In this document: positions 1-9,176 of the stretch, in pieces
Layout of the letters: each line of letters starts with the position of its first letter
Position numbering within the stretch: position 1 is the stretch's first letter
Notes under the pieces: generated by a model
The model's database searches: none
Seen by the model: the letters and a program-made list of their open reading frames with translations, nothing else
Told to the model about the DNA's origin: nothing
Assembly (NCBI RefSeq): GCF_001547935.1
Contig: NZ_AP014635.1
Coordinates: 1 to 64,000 of the forward strand
Reading direction: 5' to 3'
DNA: 64,000 nt
From: Vibrio tritonius
Lineage (GTDB): Bacteria > Pseudomonadota > Gammaproteobacteria > Enterobacterales > Vibrionaceae
Translations under genes and position numbers: made by a program

Positions 1-300
1 CTCTTTAAGAATATAAGATCTTTATATAGATCTCTTTATTGGATCTATTATTAGGATCGACGATCTCTGTGGATAAGTGGAAAATGATCAACTAGATCAT
101 CGATCTTTAACGGATCAGAACATGTGATCATCCACTGATCTGATCGAGGATGAGCTGGGATCAAAATGGCTAGTTATACACAGGCCAAAAAACAGATCAA
201 AGTTATTATCTGGATAACTATAGGTTGATCACCGGATAAACGCTAACTTATCCACAGATGATTTGTGCAAATAACCATCATTTAAACTGGTTTGGTAATA
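1..300. other. oriC: Chromosomal replication origin oriC
   Basis: The left end holds three near-13-mers each starting with GATCT, at 17, 29 and 42 (GATCTCTTTATTG and GATCTATTATTAG are the clearest). This is the duplex-unwinding element. DnaA boxes follow: TGTGGATAA at 68-76 (R1-like), TTATACACA at 174-182 (R2-like), TCTGGATAA at 209-217 (R3-like) and TTATCCACA at 248-256 (R4-like). Fifteen GATC sites lie in the first 230 bases, as expected for Dam/SeqA control. The element order and the mioC neighbour match E. coli oriC. The mnmG side lies outside the window, so the left boundary is not seen. Confidence 0.95.
17..54 (+). repeat. AT-rich 13-mers of the duplex-unwinding element
   Basis: Three tandem units start with GATCT at 17, 29 and 42 (12, 13 and 13 bases) and continue with A/T-rich sequence. 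They match the position and form of the L, M and R 13-mers of enterobacterial oriC, next to the first strong DnaA box at 68-76. This is the expected site of first strand opening. Confidence 0.88.
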
Positions 301-330
301 ACAGCTGATAGAATATGACAAAGAGATCTA

Positions 331-360
331 TAACAAGGCGACTAAAAAATCGCCTTGTTA
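331..360. terminator. Inverted repeat between oriC and mioC
   Basis: Perfect 11-base arms (TAACAAGGCGA at 331-341 and TCGCCTTGTTA at 350-360) enclose an 8-base A-rich loop. It lies 24 bases past the mioC stop and could end or slow mioC transcription before it enters oriC. There is no U-run after the stem on the mioC strand, so efficient intrinsic termination is uncertain. Confidence 0.55.
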
Positions 361-384
361 GTAGAAAATCATAAGAGGGGAGGT

Positions 385-819
385 TTAGAATTGCGAGTTG
401 ATCGTATTGAACCACTCTTCTGCTGCATCTTCAGGAACGGGATGTTCTTGGATATCAATAGTGAACAGTTCAGTGAGTGGTGTTGCTCCAATGTCTTCTA
501 ATAGATCATAAGCATGCTTGCCTGCTGCGCAGAACGTGTCGTAGCTTGAGTCACCAATGGCCACAACAGCAAACTTCAAATTCTGGGTATTGGGCGGTGT
601 ATTTTGAAGAAAATTAATAAACGGTTGAATATTATCAGGATATTCACCAGCTCCGTGGGTAGAGGTGACGATAAGCCAGGTACCTTCAGCGGGAATATCA
701 TCGGGATCCGGTTGATTGTGGATCGTCGTATCGACTCCTTGTTCTTGTAGTAGATCGCTTAGGTGATCACCTACGTATTCTGCACTACCTAGTGTGCTGC
801 CGGTAATAATATGGATCAT
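385..819 (-). CDS. mioC: Flavodoxin-like protein MioC
   Basis: This is a 144-residue short-chain flavodoxin (E. coli MioC is 147). The FMN phosphate loop is seen as TGSTLGSAE near residues 6-14, and a second flavin-contact loop as [12 protein letters not shown] near 52-63. In E. coli MioC is an FMN protein needed for biotin synthase activity in vitro. The gene is transcribed towards oriC, as in E. coli. The start ATG follows AGGATAAAC, a usable ribosome-binding site. The protein is cytoplasmic, with no signal peptide or membrane segment. Family assignment is firm; the physiological role in this organism is inferred. Confidence 0.93.
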   Translation of the reverse strand: MIHIITGSTLGSAEYVGDHLSDLLQEQGVDTTIHNQPDPDDIPAEGTWLIVTSTHGAGEYPDNIQPFINFLQNTPPNTQNLKFAVVAIGDSSYDTFCAAGKHAYDLLEDIGATPLTELFTIDIQEHPVPEDAAEEWFNTINSQF

Positions 820-1057
820 ATGTTTATCCTATTGAACGTCTGTAAGTACGGTATTTATTACTGTCATAGTAAGTTCGAGATGTCTGTAACGAGTCAAAAC
901 AAATTACTAGTATGATGATATGCAGTAGATTAACACCATGCATTTCATGTCTTTTGTGTTTTAAAACTAATTATTACACTGCAACCATGACTGGCTTTAT
1001 TCCAGTATCCTATTGTGACAATCAAAGCATTACTAGTGTTCCATGTTGATTTTGAGT
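820..1057. other. mioC upstream intergenic region
   Basis: An AT-rich gap between the mnmE terminator and mioC, which should hold the mioC promoter on the minus strand. It contains a small palindrome ATTGTGACAAT near 1012-1022 and no open reading frame with a convincing ribosome-binding site. I see no DnaA box of consensus form here. Confidence 0.4.
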
Positions 1058-1059
1058 AA

Positions 1060-1086
1060 TAAAAAAGGGCTTCTTAGAAGCCCTTT
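1060..1086 (-). terminator. Intrinsic terminator of mnmE
   Basis: Read on the minus strand, a GC-rich stem (AAAGGGCTTCT and its complement AAGCCCTTT) runs directly into a U-run. It lies 20 bases past the mnmE stop codon. Confidence 0.88.
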
Positions 1087-1105
1087 AGATGTTTGTGTAA
1101 ATGTC

Positions 1106-2467
1106 TTATTTACCAATACAGAATGATGAGAAAATACGCCCAAGTAAGTCATCTGAGCTGAACTCACCGGTAATTTCATTTAAGTGATGCTGAGCTAAGC
1201 GCAGTTCTTCTGCTAGGATTTCTCCGGCCATATAGCCTTCAAGTTGTTCTTTACCTGTTAGCAAGTGTTCTGCTGCACGCTCCAAAGCATCTAAATGACG
1301 GCGGCGAGCCATAAAGCCACCTTCTTGGTTGCCAGAGAAGCCCATACACTCTTTTAGATGTTCACGCAGAGAATCAACCCCTTCTCCCGTTTTGGCAGAC
1401 AAACGAATTAAGATGGATTCTTCTTTTTCGGTGATACCGAGTGACTCACCGGTTTGATCTACTTTATTGCGGATTACTGTCATGCCCATATGATCAGGTA
1501 AGCGATCAACAAAATCTGGCCAAATATCTTTAGGATCGGTTGCATCGGTTGTGGTGCCATCAACCATAAACAGAACGCGATCGGCTTGTTTGATTTCATC
1601 CCAAGCACGTTCAATACCGATGCGTTCTACTTCATCTGAGGCTTCACGTAGGCCTGCTGTATCGATGATATGCAAAGGCATACCGTCGATATGAATATGT
1701 TCTCTAAGCACGTCACGGGTTGTCCCTGCTATGTCTGTCACGATAGCTGACTCTTTGCCGGATAACGCATTAAGCAAACTGGATTTGCCCGCGTTAGGAC
1801 GCCCTGCAATAACCACCTTCATACCTTCACGCATTATGGCGCCTTGGTTGGCTTCTTGGCGGACTGCATCAAGGTTTTCGATGATGGCATTGAGGTCGCC
1901 AGATACTTTACCATCAGCAAGAAAATCAATTTCCTCTTCTGGAAAATCGATGGCCGCTTCCACATAAATACGCAGGTGAATTAATGATTCCACCAGCGTG
2001 TTGATGCGTTTTGAAAATTGGCCTTGCAGAGATTTTAGTGCTGATTTAGCTGCTTCTTCAGAACTTGCATCAATTAAATCGGCAATTGCTTCTGCTTGGG
2101 TTAGGTCCATTTTATCGTTCAAAAATGCGCGTTCTGAAAATTCCCCTGGGCGTGCGGGACGTACACCTGAAATTAGCAGAATACGTTTGATCAACATATC
2201 AATGACGACTGGGCCACCGTGTCCTTGCAACTCGAGTACGTCTTCGCCTGTGAACGAATGTGGATTTGGGAAAAATAGCGCAATACCTTGGTCGAGTTCG
2301 ACGCCTTCTTGGTTTTTGAATGGCAGGTACTCAGCGTAACGAGGACGTAATTTTTTCCCGGTAATTTCTAGCGCCACTTGTTCCGCTAATGGGCCTGAAA
2401 CTCGGATAATGCCGACACCGCCTCGCCCTGGAGCGGTAGCTTGCGCGACAATGGTATCTGTAGTCAT
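1106..2467 (-). CDS. mnmE: tRNA uridine-5-carboxymethylaminomethyl modification GTPase MnmE
   Basis: This 453-residue protein has the normal family length (454 in E. coli). With MnmG it modifies the wobble U34 of several tRNAs to 5-(carboxymethyl)aminomethyluridine. The N-terminal tetrahydrofolate-binding domain (about 1-120) and helical domain surround a G domain. Its motifs are GRPNAGKS at 222-229 (G1), DIAGTTR near 245 (G2), DTAG at 269 (G3) and NKVD at 334 (G4). The protein ends in CIGK, carrying the conserved C-terminal cysteine. It lies downstream of yidC on the same strand, but a terminator at 2518-2545 separates them. It acts in the cytoplasm. Confidence 0.97.
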   Translation of the reverse strand: MTTDTIVAQATAPGRGGVGIIRVSGPLAEQVALEITGKKLRPRYAEYLPFKNQEGVELDQGIALFFPNPHSFTGEDVLELQGHGGPVVIDMLIKRILLISGVRPARPGEFSERAFLNDKMDLTQAEAIADLIDASSEEAAKSALKSLQGQFSKRINTLVESLIHLRIYVEAAIDFPEEEIDFLADGKVSGDLNAIIENLDAVRQEANQGAIMREGMKVVIAGRPNAGKSSLLNALSGKESAIVTDIAGTTRDVLREHIHIDGMPLHIIDTAGLREASDEVERIGIERAWDEIKQADRVLFMVDGTTTDATDPKDIWPDFVDRLPDHMGMTVIRNKVDQTGESLGITEKEESILIRLSAKTGEGVDSLREHLKECMGFSGNQEGGFMARRRHLDALERAAEHLLTGKEQLEGYMAGEILAEELRLAQHHLNEITGEFSSDDLLGRIFSSFCIGK

Positions 2468-2517
2468 AACTTTACCTAAGCAGGTTTTTATTTTGCGTAA
2501 TTGTAATCAGCCAATAA

Positions 2518-2545
2518 CAAAAAGGCGACCTTTTGGCCGCCTTTC
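2518..2545 (-). terminator. Intrinsic terminator of the rpmH-rnpA-yidD-yidC operon
   Basis: On the minus strand a stem built from AAAGGCG and its complement, with a short AAAA loop, is followed by a U-run. It lies just past the yidC stop and before mnmE. Confidence 0.8.
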
Positions 2546-2562
2546 GCATTGATTATCTAAGC

Positions 2563-4203
2563 TTATGCGTTTTTACTATGTAAGCCTTTCTTTTCTAAGG
2601 CTTTGTAAATCATGCTTTGTTGAACAAGAGTTACGATGTTCGACATCAAGTAGTAAAGAACCAATCCTGATGGGAAGAACAGGAAGAATGCAGAGAAGAT
2701 CACTGGCATAAAGGTCATGATTTTTTGCTGCATAGGATCAGTAACTGTCGATGGACTCATTTTTTGAATCATAAACATACTGATACCCATCAATACTGGC
2801 AGGATGAAGTATGGGTCTTGTGCAGACAAATCCTGAATCCAACCAAAGAATGGTGAGTGACGTAGTTCAACTGATTCCATCAATGCCCAGTATAGAGAAA
2901 TGAAGATAGGCATTTGTAGGAAGATAGGTAGACAACCACCAAGTGGGTTCACTTTTTCTTCTTTGTATAGCGCCATCATTTCTTGGCTCATACGTTGACG
3001 GTCATCGCCAATACGTTCACGCATTGCTTGCAGTTTTGGTTGCAGCATGCGCATTTTTGCCATTGATGTGTACTGTGCTTTAGTTAGTGGGTACATTGCA
3101 CCACGAACAATCAGAGTTAAACAAATGATTGCTACACCCCAGTTACTAACGAAGCTTTGGATGAACGATAGTAACATGTGCAATGGTTTTGCGATAAACC
3201 ATAACCAACCATAGTCCACCACTAGGTCTAGGTTAGGCGCTGTCGCTGCCATTGCATCTTGAAGTTTTGGACCAACCCAAAGTGTTGCTTTGAATTCACC
3301 TGTTTGGCCATTGGCAATAGTTTTGTCTTTGGTGGTGATACCAATATCACCATAGCCACTATCTACACGAGTATAGAGCTCAAGATTTTTCTCATCACGA
3401 GGAATCCATGCTGTGGCAAAGTAGTGCTGGATCATTGCTGCCCAGCCTTGACCATTTTGCAGAGGAACACTTAGGTTACGGTCCTGCATGTCTTCAAAGC
3501 TGTATTTCTTATAACGAGTTTCTTCTGAAGAGTATGCACCGCCATGGTAAGTTGGCATTGCTAGGCTACCGCCTGACTCTTTAAGATTTTGACGCAGACG
3601 AGCGTACATTTTAATGTTAGCGTTTTGACCAGATTGGTTATTGATGTCGTAAACCATATCCAGAGCATAACTGTCACGTTTTAAGATAAACGTTTTGGTG
3701 TAAGTGATGCCGTTAGCTTGGTAAGTCAATGGCACACGTAATTCATCTTGACCATCTGCCAAGGTATAGCTGTCTTTACTTGTTTCGTAAACCGCACGAT
3801 TGTTGCTCTGGTCAATACCTTGAGGACCGTATAGGCCGCTTTGAGCGATAAATTGGTGTGTAGGAGTACGTTCAAGCAGAACGAAAGGATTTGATGAATG
3901 AAGCTTATCTGAGTATTGGTTCAGTTTAGCTTCTACCACGTCACCGCCAACGGTATCGATAGACAGAGTCAATACATCCGTTTTTACGGTAATGATTTTC
4001 GCGGTTGCCTGAGTCGTTGCACCTTCAGTTGCGGCCAATGTATCGGAATCGCCTGCCTGAGACGGCGCAGTTGCATCACTGCTATTTTGAACCTGTTCAA
4101 TTGCTGGTTGCGATTGAGCGACCTTTGATGCATTCCATTGGTTGAAAAGCAAAAAAGACACTAGCGCTAGAGCAATTAACAGGATATTACGTTGAGAATC
4201 CAT
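2563..4203 (-). CDS. yidC: Membrane protein insertase YidC
   Basis: The 546-residue inner-membrane insertase folds membrane proteins alone or with SecYEG. A first transmembrane helix (about 5-22) is followed by a large periplasmic P1 domain (about 30-330), typical of gram-negative YidC. The C-terminal five-helix insertase core holds the conserved arginine in [13 protein letters not shown], the residue of the hydrophilic groove. The C-terminal tail is basic. The gene follows yidD by 2 bases and belongs to the rpmH-rnpA-yidD-yidC operon. Length and architecture match E. coli YidC (548). Confidence 0.97.
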   Translation of the reverse strand: MDSQRNILLIALALVSFLLFNQWNASKVAQSQPAIEQVQNSSDATAPSQAGDSDTLAATEGATTQATAKIITVKTDVLTLSIDTVGGDVVEAKLNQYSDKLHSSNPFVLLERTPTHQFIAQSGLYGPQGIDQSNNRAVYETSKDSYTLADGQDELRVPLTYQANGITYTKTFILKRDSYALDMVYDINNQSGQNANIKMYARLRQNLKESGGSLAMPTYHGGAYSSEETRYKKYSFEDMQDRNLSVPLQNGQGWAAMIQHYFATAWIPRDEKNLELYTRVDSGYGDIGITTKDKTIANGQTGEFKATLWVGPKLQDAMAATAPNLDLVVDYGWLWFIAKPLHMLLSFIQSFVSNWGVAIICLTLIVRGAMYPLTKAQYTSMAKMRMLQPKLQAMRERIGDDRQRMSQEMMALYKEEKVNPLGGCLPIFLQMPIFISLYWALMESVELRHSPFFGWIQDLSAQDPYFILPVLMGISMFMIQKMSPSTVTDPMQQKIMTFMPVIFSAFFLFFPSGLVLYYLMSNIVTLVQQSMIYKALEKKGLHSKNA

Positions 4204-4205
4204 CG

Positions 4206-4463
4206 TTATTTATCTCTGTCTTGTTTTTGGACTGGTGGAACGGGGTCAAAGCCCCCTTCGTTCAAAGGGTGGCATTTTAATAGACGTTTGCCTGATAACC
4301 AACACCCTTTTACAAAACCGTGAACTCTCAGAGCTTCTAGAGCGTAATTAGAGCAGGTTGGAGTAAACCGACACCGAGGACCGATGAGCGGACTAATTAC
4401 CCACTGGTAAAGTTTTACTAAACCAATGGCTAACCACGTGAAGGGCGAGACAGGCGTTGCCAT
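4206..4463 (-). CDS. yidD: Membrane protein insertion efficiency factor YidD
   Basis: An 85-residue member of the YidD (DUF37) family, thought to help YidC insert inner-membrane proteins. A membrane-facing amphipathic N-terminus ([17 protein letters not shown]) precedes the family signature [15 protein letters not shown] with its conserved cysteines, and then GGFDPVPP near the C-terminus. The first 34 bases overlap the end of rnpA in another frame, so translation is probably coupled. Operon position between rnpA and yidC is conserved across proteobacteria. Confidence 0.93.
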   Translation of the reverse strand: MATPVSPFTWLAIGLVKLYQWVISPLIGPRCRFTPTCSNYALEALRVHGFVKGCWLSGKRLLKCHPLNEGGFDPVPPVQKQDRDK

Positions 4464-4786
4464 AACTTATCGAACAAATTAAACATTTCCTCATTTGACA
4501 AATCTTGCGCGCTCTTTTTAGCAATGACAACAAAATCTTTGTTAGGAAGTTTGTGTTGTTGTAAACGGAAGCTTTCTCGAGCAAGACGTTTAAAACGATT
4601 ACGGCCTACCGCTGTTTTGATTTGTTTTTTGGGAACTGCCAAACCTAAACGAGGATGAGAAAGGTTATTCGCACGGGCAATAATTGTGAAATGGGGAGAG
4701 CCAGCTCGATGAGCTTGCTGAAAGACTGTTTGATAATGCTCGGGAGTTAACAAACGTAACTCCCGATTAAACGCGTACGTGTTCAA
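4430..4786 (-). CDS. rnpA: Ribonuclease P protein component RnpA
   Basis: This 118-residue basic protein is the protein subunit of RNase P, which with the M1 RNA removes 5' leaders from tRNA precursors. The family signature is visible as [14 protein letters not shown] near residues 60-73, the RNR helix that contacts RNA. The length matches E. coli RnpA (119). The start lies 14 bases past the rpmH stop codon, and the 3' end overlaps yidD by 34 bases. The rpmH-rnpA pairing is near universal in bacteria. Confidence 0.96.
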   Translation of the reverse strand: MNTYAFNRELRLLTPEHYQTVFQQAHRAGSPHFTIIARANNLSHPRLGLAVPKKQIKTAVGRNRFKRLARESFRLQQHKLPNKDFVVIAKKSAQDLSNEEMFNLFDKLWQRLSRPSRG

Positions 4787-4800
4787 AATAAACTTAGCGA

Positions 4801-4935
4801 TTATTTTGAAAGGCGCTTACGGCCTTTAGCACGACGAGCGTTAATTACTTTACGACCGTTCGCAGTAGCCATGCGTGCACGGAAACCGTGAGTGCGCTTG
4901 CGCTTTAGAACTGAAGGTTGAAAAGTGCGTTTCAT
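4801..4935 (-). CDS. rpmH: 50S ribosomal protein L34
   Basis: A 44-codon gene. The translation begins [14 protein letters not shown] and ends GRKRLSK, matching the very basic L34 of the large ribosomal subunit (46 residues in E. coli). It is the first gene of the rpmH-rnpA-yidD-yidC operon. A promoter with consensus-like boxes lies about 115 bases upstream at 5051-5079. The reading was made directly from the minus strand, with stop TAA at 4801-4803. Confidence 0.97.
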   Translation of the reverse strand: MKRTFQPSVLKRKRTHGFRARMATANGRKVINARRAKGRKRLSK

Positions 4936-5050
4936 TGTTTAGTACCTTACTGATCAGTAGTTTTTAGGTTTATTAAACCCGGCGTGGGCAAATGTCTTCT
5001 CTTTATTGTTAAAGATAGGACTGTCCGGCGCCTCTTAACAAAGAGGCGGA

Positions 5051-5079
5051 ATTGTAATCACTGTCACATTAGGTGTCAA
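5051..5079 (-). promoter_or_regulatory. Sigma-70 promoter of the rpmH operon
   Basis: On the minus strand TTGACA (5074-5079) and TACAAT (5051-5056) are separated by 17 bases, close to consensus. A hairpin with the arms GCCTCTT and AAGAGGC lies just downstream, in the untranslated leader near 5032-5048. Confidence 0.8.
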
Positions 5080-5182
5080 TGATTCGGTTGCCCAAAGCAA
5101 GTCACATTTAAATATATTTAAAATAGGCTTACTTATTCCGGTCGGCAGATTATACGGACAATCCATAAAATCACAAGGATCG

Positions 5183-5920
5183 TTAGTCGATCCCCACCTG
5201 ATTTAAGAATCTTTTTAAGCGAGGATCCTGTGGATTAGTAAAAATATCCTGTGGAGAACCTTGCTCAACAATATTACCTTCAGCCATGAAGATCACTCTG
5301 TCCGCGACTTCTCTAGCAAACTGCATCTCGTGAGTAACCACTAACATTGTTTGATGATCTTGTGCGAGTTTTTTCATTAAATTAAGAACTTCACCAACCC
5401 ACTCTGGGTCAAGGGCCGATGTGGGCTCATCAAACAATAAAAGTTCGGGTTTGAGTGCCATGGCTCGGCCAATTCCCACACGCTGCTGCTGTCCGCCAGA
5501 AAGTGCCGCTGGATAGTGATCGGCTTTATCACCTAATCCAATGTCATTAAGAATAGATTGGGCCGTTTTGTAAGCTTCGTCTTTGCGCCATCCTTTGACG
5601 GTAATTAAACCTTCAGCAATATTTTGCTTAGCGGTCATATGGCTAAATAAGGCGTAGTTTTGAAAAACAAAGCCAGTTTTGCGTCTAAGAGCGAGTATTT
5701 GTTTTTTTGTTGCAGTCTGAGCATCAACGTTGAGATCATCTATTTCAATAACCCCTTTATTTGGCGTTTCTAGCCAATTAACACAACGCAAAAGAGTCGA
5801 TTTTCCGGTGCCGCTGGAACCAATAATGACGATGATTTCGCCTTTATTTATCGACAGATCGATACCCTTGAGAATCTCACTGTCGCCGAAACGTTTGTGA
5901 ATGTTGTTCAGTGTGATCAT
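5183..5920 (-). CDS. Polar amino-acid ABC transporter ATP-binding protein, probably cystine type
   Basis: A 245-residue ABC ATPase of the polar amino-acid uptake (PAAT) family. Walker A is GSSGTGKST (34-42), the Q-loop lies near residue 87, the signature is LSGGQQQR (140-147) and Walker B is LLLFDE (160-165), followed by the usual PTSALDP. It sits on the inner face of the membrane and powers uptake with the permease and binding protein encoded upstream. The start codon overlaps the permease stop by 4 bases. Substrate is inferred from the binding protein, which resembles E. coli TcyJ; another polar amino acid is possible. Confidence 0.9.
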   Translation of the reverse strand: MITLNNIHKRFGDSEILKGIDLSINKGEIIVIIGSSGTGKSTLLRCVNWLETPNKGVIEIDDLNVDAQTATKKQILALRRKTGFVFQNYALFSHMTAKQNIAEGLITVKGWRKDEAYKTAQSILNDIGLGDKADHYPAALSGGQQQRVGIGRAMALKPELLLFDEPTSALDPEWVGEVLNLMKKLAQDHQTMLVVTHEMQFAREVADRVIFMAEGNIVEQGSPQDIFTNPQDPRLKRFLNQVGID

Positions 5921-6588
5921 CGTAGATATGCCTTATTCAGTTTGTATTCTGCCCAAATTTGCACTCGAGTTAGCACCAAAACTACAACCCAGTAGATAAG
6001 AGCCACTGCTAAAAAGGCTTCAAAGAAACGGAAACTAGATGATGCTTCCATCTGAGCCTTTGCCATGATCTCTGTTACCCCTAAGGTAAAGGCCAAAGAC
6101 GTCGATTTGATCATATCGATGAAATAGTTCATCAAAGAGGGCAATGCGACGCGAGTCGCCTGAGGCAATATGATCCTGCGCATTGCTTGTGATGAATTCA
6201 TACCGATAGAGAGTGCGGCTTCCATCTGGCTACGGTCAATACCAATAATGGCGGCACGAATGCTTTCTGCCATATAGGATGCAAAGTGCAGGGTTAAACC
6301 AATAACCGATGCAGAGAAAGCATCTAATCCCACTAAAGCTGGAATCACTTGAGGTAAACCGTAGTACATCAAAAAGAGCTGAACGAGGAGTGGAGTTCCA
6401 CGAAAGAAGCTGATGTAAAGTTGGCTCAACTGATCTAACACTGGAATTTTAAAAACACGAATAATAGCGAGAGTCACAGAGAGTACTAGGGCAAAGAGTA
6501 GCCCCCAAACCGCCATTGCCATGGTGGTACCCAAATATTTGAGTAGGATAGGCATGAGATCAAGCATGTAGCCAAAATCGAATCCCAT
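5917..6588 (-). CDS. Polar amino-acid ABC transporter permease, probably cystine type
   Basis: A 223-residue inner-membrane permease of the HisM/TcyL type with about five hydrophobic helices. The conserved EAA-like cytoplasmic loop that docks on the ATPase reads [19 protein letters not shown]. It is the middle gene of the binding protein, permease, ATPase operon and overlaps the ATPase by 4 bases. As only one permease is present, it would act as a homodimer. Substrate as for the operon: cystine or a similar polar amino acid, by inference. Confidence 0.9.
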   Translation of the reverse strand: MGFDFGYMLDLMPILLKYLGTTMAMAVWGLLFALVLSVTLAIIRVFKIPVLDQLSQLYISFFRGTPLLVQLFLMYYGLPQVIPALVGLDAFSASVIGLTLHFASYMAESIRAAIIGIDRSQMEAALSIGMNSSQAMRRIILPQATRVALPSLMNYFIDMIKSTSLAFTLGVTEIMAKAQMEASSSFRFFEAFLAVALIYWVVVLVLTRVQIWAEYKLNKAYLR

Positions 6589-6609
6589 GAGTTAATTCTC
6601 CATAAATAA

Positions 6610-6639
6610 TTAAGGTGGAATACTGAGATTCCACCTTAA
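6610..6639 (-). terminator. Intercistronic hairpin after the binding-protein gene
   Basis: Perfect 11-base arms (TTAAGGTGGAA at 6610-6620 and TTCCACCTTAA at 6629-6639) surround an 8-base loop between the binding-protein gene and the permease gene. Such stems commonly stabilise the upstream message or partly terminate, giving more binding protein than membrane components. No U-run follows, so partial termination or mRNA protection is more likely than a full stop. Confidence 0.65.
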
Positions 6640-6663
6640 GGTTAATCAGGATGATTTAATACA

Positions 6664-7410
6664 TTACTTGGTAATGTCAGTTTCAAACCATTTTTCAGAT
6701 ATTTTACTTAGTGTACCGTCTGTTCTCATTGCCGTTAAAGCTTTGTTCACTTCTTGCTGAAGTTTTTTGCCTTTAGCATTGTTTACGAAAGGCCAAGCGT
6801 TTTCGATTTTTTCAAAAGGAGAACCTGCAAGTTGCAGTGGTAAGCCTGACTTTTTAATCAATTCAAGAGCAGATAGACGATCCATCACAAAGGCATCAGA
6901 ACGACCTAAAACCACATCTTGTTCAATGCCAGTATCATACGTTTTGATGTTAATTTTGCCATCTGTATCGTATTTACGTAGTAGTTGTTCAAAGTTAGAA
7001 CCTAAGTTAACAGCCACTTTCTTACCTGCAAGATCTTGGATACCCTTGATCGAGGTATTACCTTTACGTACCGTAATTTGTGCACCATCGATAACGTACG
7101 GGTCAGAGAACAGGTATTTTGCTTTACGCTCATTAGTAATAGAGATTTGATTGGAAATGGTATCAATACGACCTGTTTCTAATAAACCAAATAATCCAGA
7201 GAAGCTTGCCGTCACAAACTTGACATCATAGTTGTTGCGTTTACCAATCTCATTCCAAAGGTCAACTTCAAAGCCTTGCAGTTTATCCTGTTTCACGAAA
7301 GTGAACGGGAAATAGCGGCCTGACATACCTACTTTTACTTCGGTTGCTGCTTGCGCGCTAGCTGCCACAATTGCAAAGCTTGCAATCAAAGCTTTTAACC
7401 AATTTTTCAT
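6664..7410 (-). CDS. Periplasmic polar amino-acid binding protein, TcyJ-like
   Basis: A 248-residue periplasmic solute-binding protein. The signal peptide is MKNWLKALIASFAIVAASAQA, with cleavage expected after AQA. The bilobed family-3 fold is supported by GMSGRYFPFTF, GFEVDLWNEI and the arginine-containing SITNERKAKY. The C-terminus GTLSKISEKWF closely resembles E. coli cystine-binding TcyJ (FliY). It is the first gene of the transporter operon and has a good ribosome-binding site (GGAG). Cystine is the best guess; glutamine or another polar amino acid cannot be excluded. Confidence 0.88.
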   Translation of the reverse strand: MKNWLKALIASFAIVAASAQAATEVKVGMSGRYFPFTFVKQDKLQGFEVDLWNEIGKRNNYDVKFVTASFSGLFGLLETGRIDTISNQISITNERKAKYLFSDPYVIDGAQITVRKGNTSIKGIQDLAGKKVAVNLGSNFEQLLRKYDTDGKINIKTYDTGIEQDVVLGRSDAFVMDRLSALELIKKSGLPLQLAGSPFEKIENAWPFVNNAKGKKLQQEVNKALTAMRTDGTLSKISEKWFETDITK

Positions 7411-7720
7411 TTTAGAATCTCCACATTTGAATGGCGCTAATATTACTGTTTATCCACTCAATAATAAAAAGAATTAGAAGTTATGATACATAACCGAATA
7501 GAAACTTAAAAATGGGGATAACTTCACAGGATCGTGGGATATGTGGATCATAATGTGAGTAAAGTTGGGTAACTTGTGTGGATCCTAAAAATTATGACGA
7601 ATAGATTGTGAATAACTAGGATCTTATTCACATGGAATTTTGATCAATCGCTGGCGATCTTAGTTATCAACAGGTAGAATTGTCGGTCTTTATCGATCAT
7701 TGATTTAGAGTGAGGGAAAC
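7411..7720 (+). promoter_or_regulatory. dnaA regulatory region with a cluster of DnaA boxes
   Basis: This 310-base gap between the transporter operon and dnaA contains TTATCCACT (7450-7458), TGTGAATAA (7607-7615), TTATTCACA (7624-7632) and TTATCAACA (7664-7672), all DnaA-box-like. Several GATC sites are present too. A possible -10 box TAGAAT (7675-7680) directly follows the last DnaA box. This fits autorepression of dnaA by DnaA and SeqA sequestration after replication. The divergent transporter promoter must also lie here. Confidence 0.8.
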
Positions 7721-9127
7721 GTGTCGTCTTCGCTTTGGTTGCAATGTTTGCAACAGCTTCAAGAAGAACTATCAGCTACTGAATTCAGTATGTGGGTTCG
7801 TCCGCTTCAGGCGGAGCTTAATGACAATACTCTCACTTTGTTTGCTCCTAACCGTTTTGTTTTAGACTGGGTGAGAGATAAATACATCCATAATATCAAT
7901 CGGTTACTGCAGGAGTATTGTGGTAATGATGTCCCTAATTTGCGCTTCGAAGTGGGTAGTCGCCCTGTCGTAGCGCCAAAACCTGCGCCTGTGCGTACCA
8001 AGGCCGATCTTGCGGCAGAGTCGTCTGCGCCTGCTCAGTTGGTGCACCGTAAACCGGTTCACAAAACATGGGAAGATGATGAAGACGAAGTAGCGGACAT
8101 TCGTCACCGTTCTAATGTTAACCCTAAGCATAAGTTTAATAATTTTGTTGAGGGTAAATCTAACCAACTTGGTTTAGCCGCAGCACGCCAAGTCTCTGAT
8201 AATCCTGGAGCTGCTTATAACCCATTGTTCCTTTATGGAGGGACCGGTTTGGGTAAAACTCACCTATTGCACGCGGTTGGTAATGCCATTGTGGATAACA
8301 AACCGAATGCGAAGGTCGTGTATATGCACTCGGAACGTTTTGTTCAGGACATGGTAAAAGCACTACAAAATAACGCAATTGAAGAGTTCAAACGTTACTA
8401 TCGTAGTGTTGATGCATTGTTGATCGATGATATTCAGTTTTTCGCTAACAAAGAACGTTCGCAAGAAGAGTTCTTCCACACGTTTAACGCATTACTTGAA
8501 GGCAACCAACAGATCATTCTGACTTCAGACCGCTATCCAAAAGAGATCAGTGGTGTAGAAGATCGTTTGAAATCTCGCTTTGGTTGGGGCCTTACCGTCG
8601 CAATCGAGCCTCCAGAGTTGGAAACTCGCGTTGCGATTTTGATGAAAAAAGCGGAAGACCATCAGATTCATCTACCAGATGAAGTGGCGTTCTTTATTGC
8701 TAAACGTCTGCGTTCGAATGTTCGTGAGCTAGAAGGTGCTTTGAACCGTGTTATTGCGAATGCGAACTTTACCGGTCGTCCAATTACGATTGATTTCGTA
8801 CGTGAAGCGTTACGTGATTTACTAGCGTTACAAGAAAAATTGGTTACCATTGATAACATTCAGAAAACGGTCGCAGAATACTACAAGATTAAAGTGGCAG
8901 ACTTATTGTCTAAACGTCGTTCTCGTTCAGTTGCTCGTCCTCGTCAGCTTGCCATGGCGCTGGCTAAAGAATTGACTAACCACAGCTTACCCGAAATTGG
9001 TGATGCATTTGGTGGACGAGACCACACGACAGTTCTTCACGCATGTCGTAAAATAGAACAATTACGGGAAGAGAGTCATGATATTAAAGAAGACTACTCG
9101 AACCTGATTCGGACGCTTTCATCTTAA
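7721..9127 (+). CDS. dnaA: Chromosomal replication initiator DnaA
   Basis: This 468-residue initiator binds DnaA boxes in oriC, melts the 13-mers and loads DnaB. Domain I (about 1-80) and a variable linker (about 80-135) precede the AAA+ domain, with Walker A GGTGLGKT (173-180) and Walker B LLIDDIQF (233-240). The C-terminal domain IV has the signature [14 protein letters not shown] near 432-445 for DnaA-box recognition. Translation starts at GTG with a GAGGG ribosome-binding site 4-8 bases upstream. It heads the dnaA-dnaN-recF-gyrB cluster, and its promoter region carries DnaA boxes, suggesting autoregulation. Confidence 0.98.
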   Translation: MSSSLWLQCLQQLQEELSATEFSMWVRPLQAELNDNTLTLFAPNRFVLDWVRDKYIHNINRLLQEYCGNDVPNLRFEVGSRPVVAPKPAPVRTKADLAAESSAPAQLVHRKPVHKTWEDDEDEVADIRHRSNVNPKHKFNNFVEGKSNQLGLAAARQVSDNPGAAYNPLFLYGGTGLGKTHLLHAVGNAIVDNKPNAKVVYMHSERFVQDMVKALQNNAIEEFKRYYRSVDALLIDDIQFFANKERSQEEFFHTFNALLEGNQQIILTSDRYPKEISGVEDRLKSRFGWGLTVAIEPPELETRVAILMKKAEDHQIHLPDEVAFFIAKRLRSNVRELEGALNRVIANANFTGRPITIDFVREALRDLLALQEKLVTIDNIQKTVAEYYKIKVADLLSKRRSRSVARPRQLAMALAKELTNHSLPEIGDAFGGRDHTTVLHACRKIEQLREESHDIKEDYSNLIRTLSS

Positions 9128-9176
9128 ATCGCGTGTATGCTTTGCGCTGATTTGTTCCATCGTTTAAGAGTTAACT

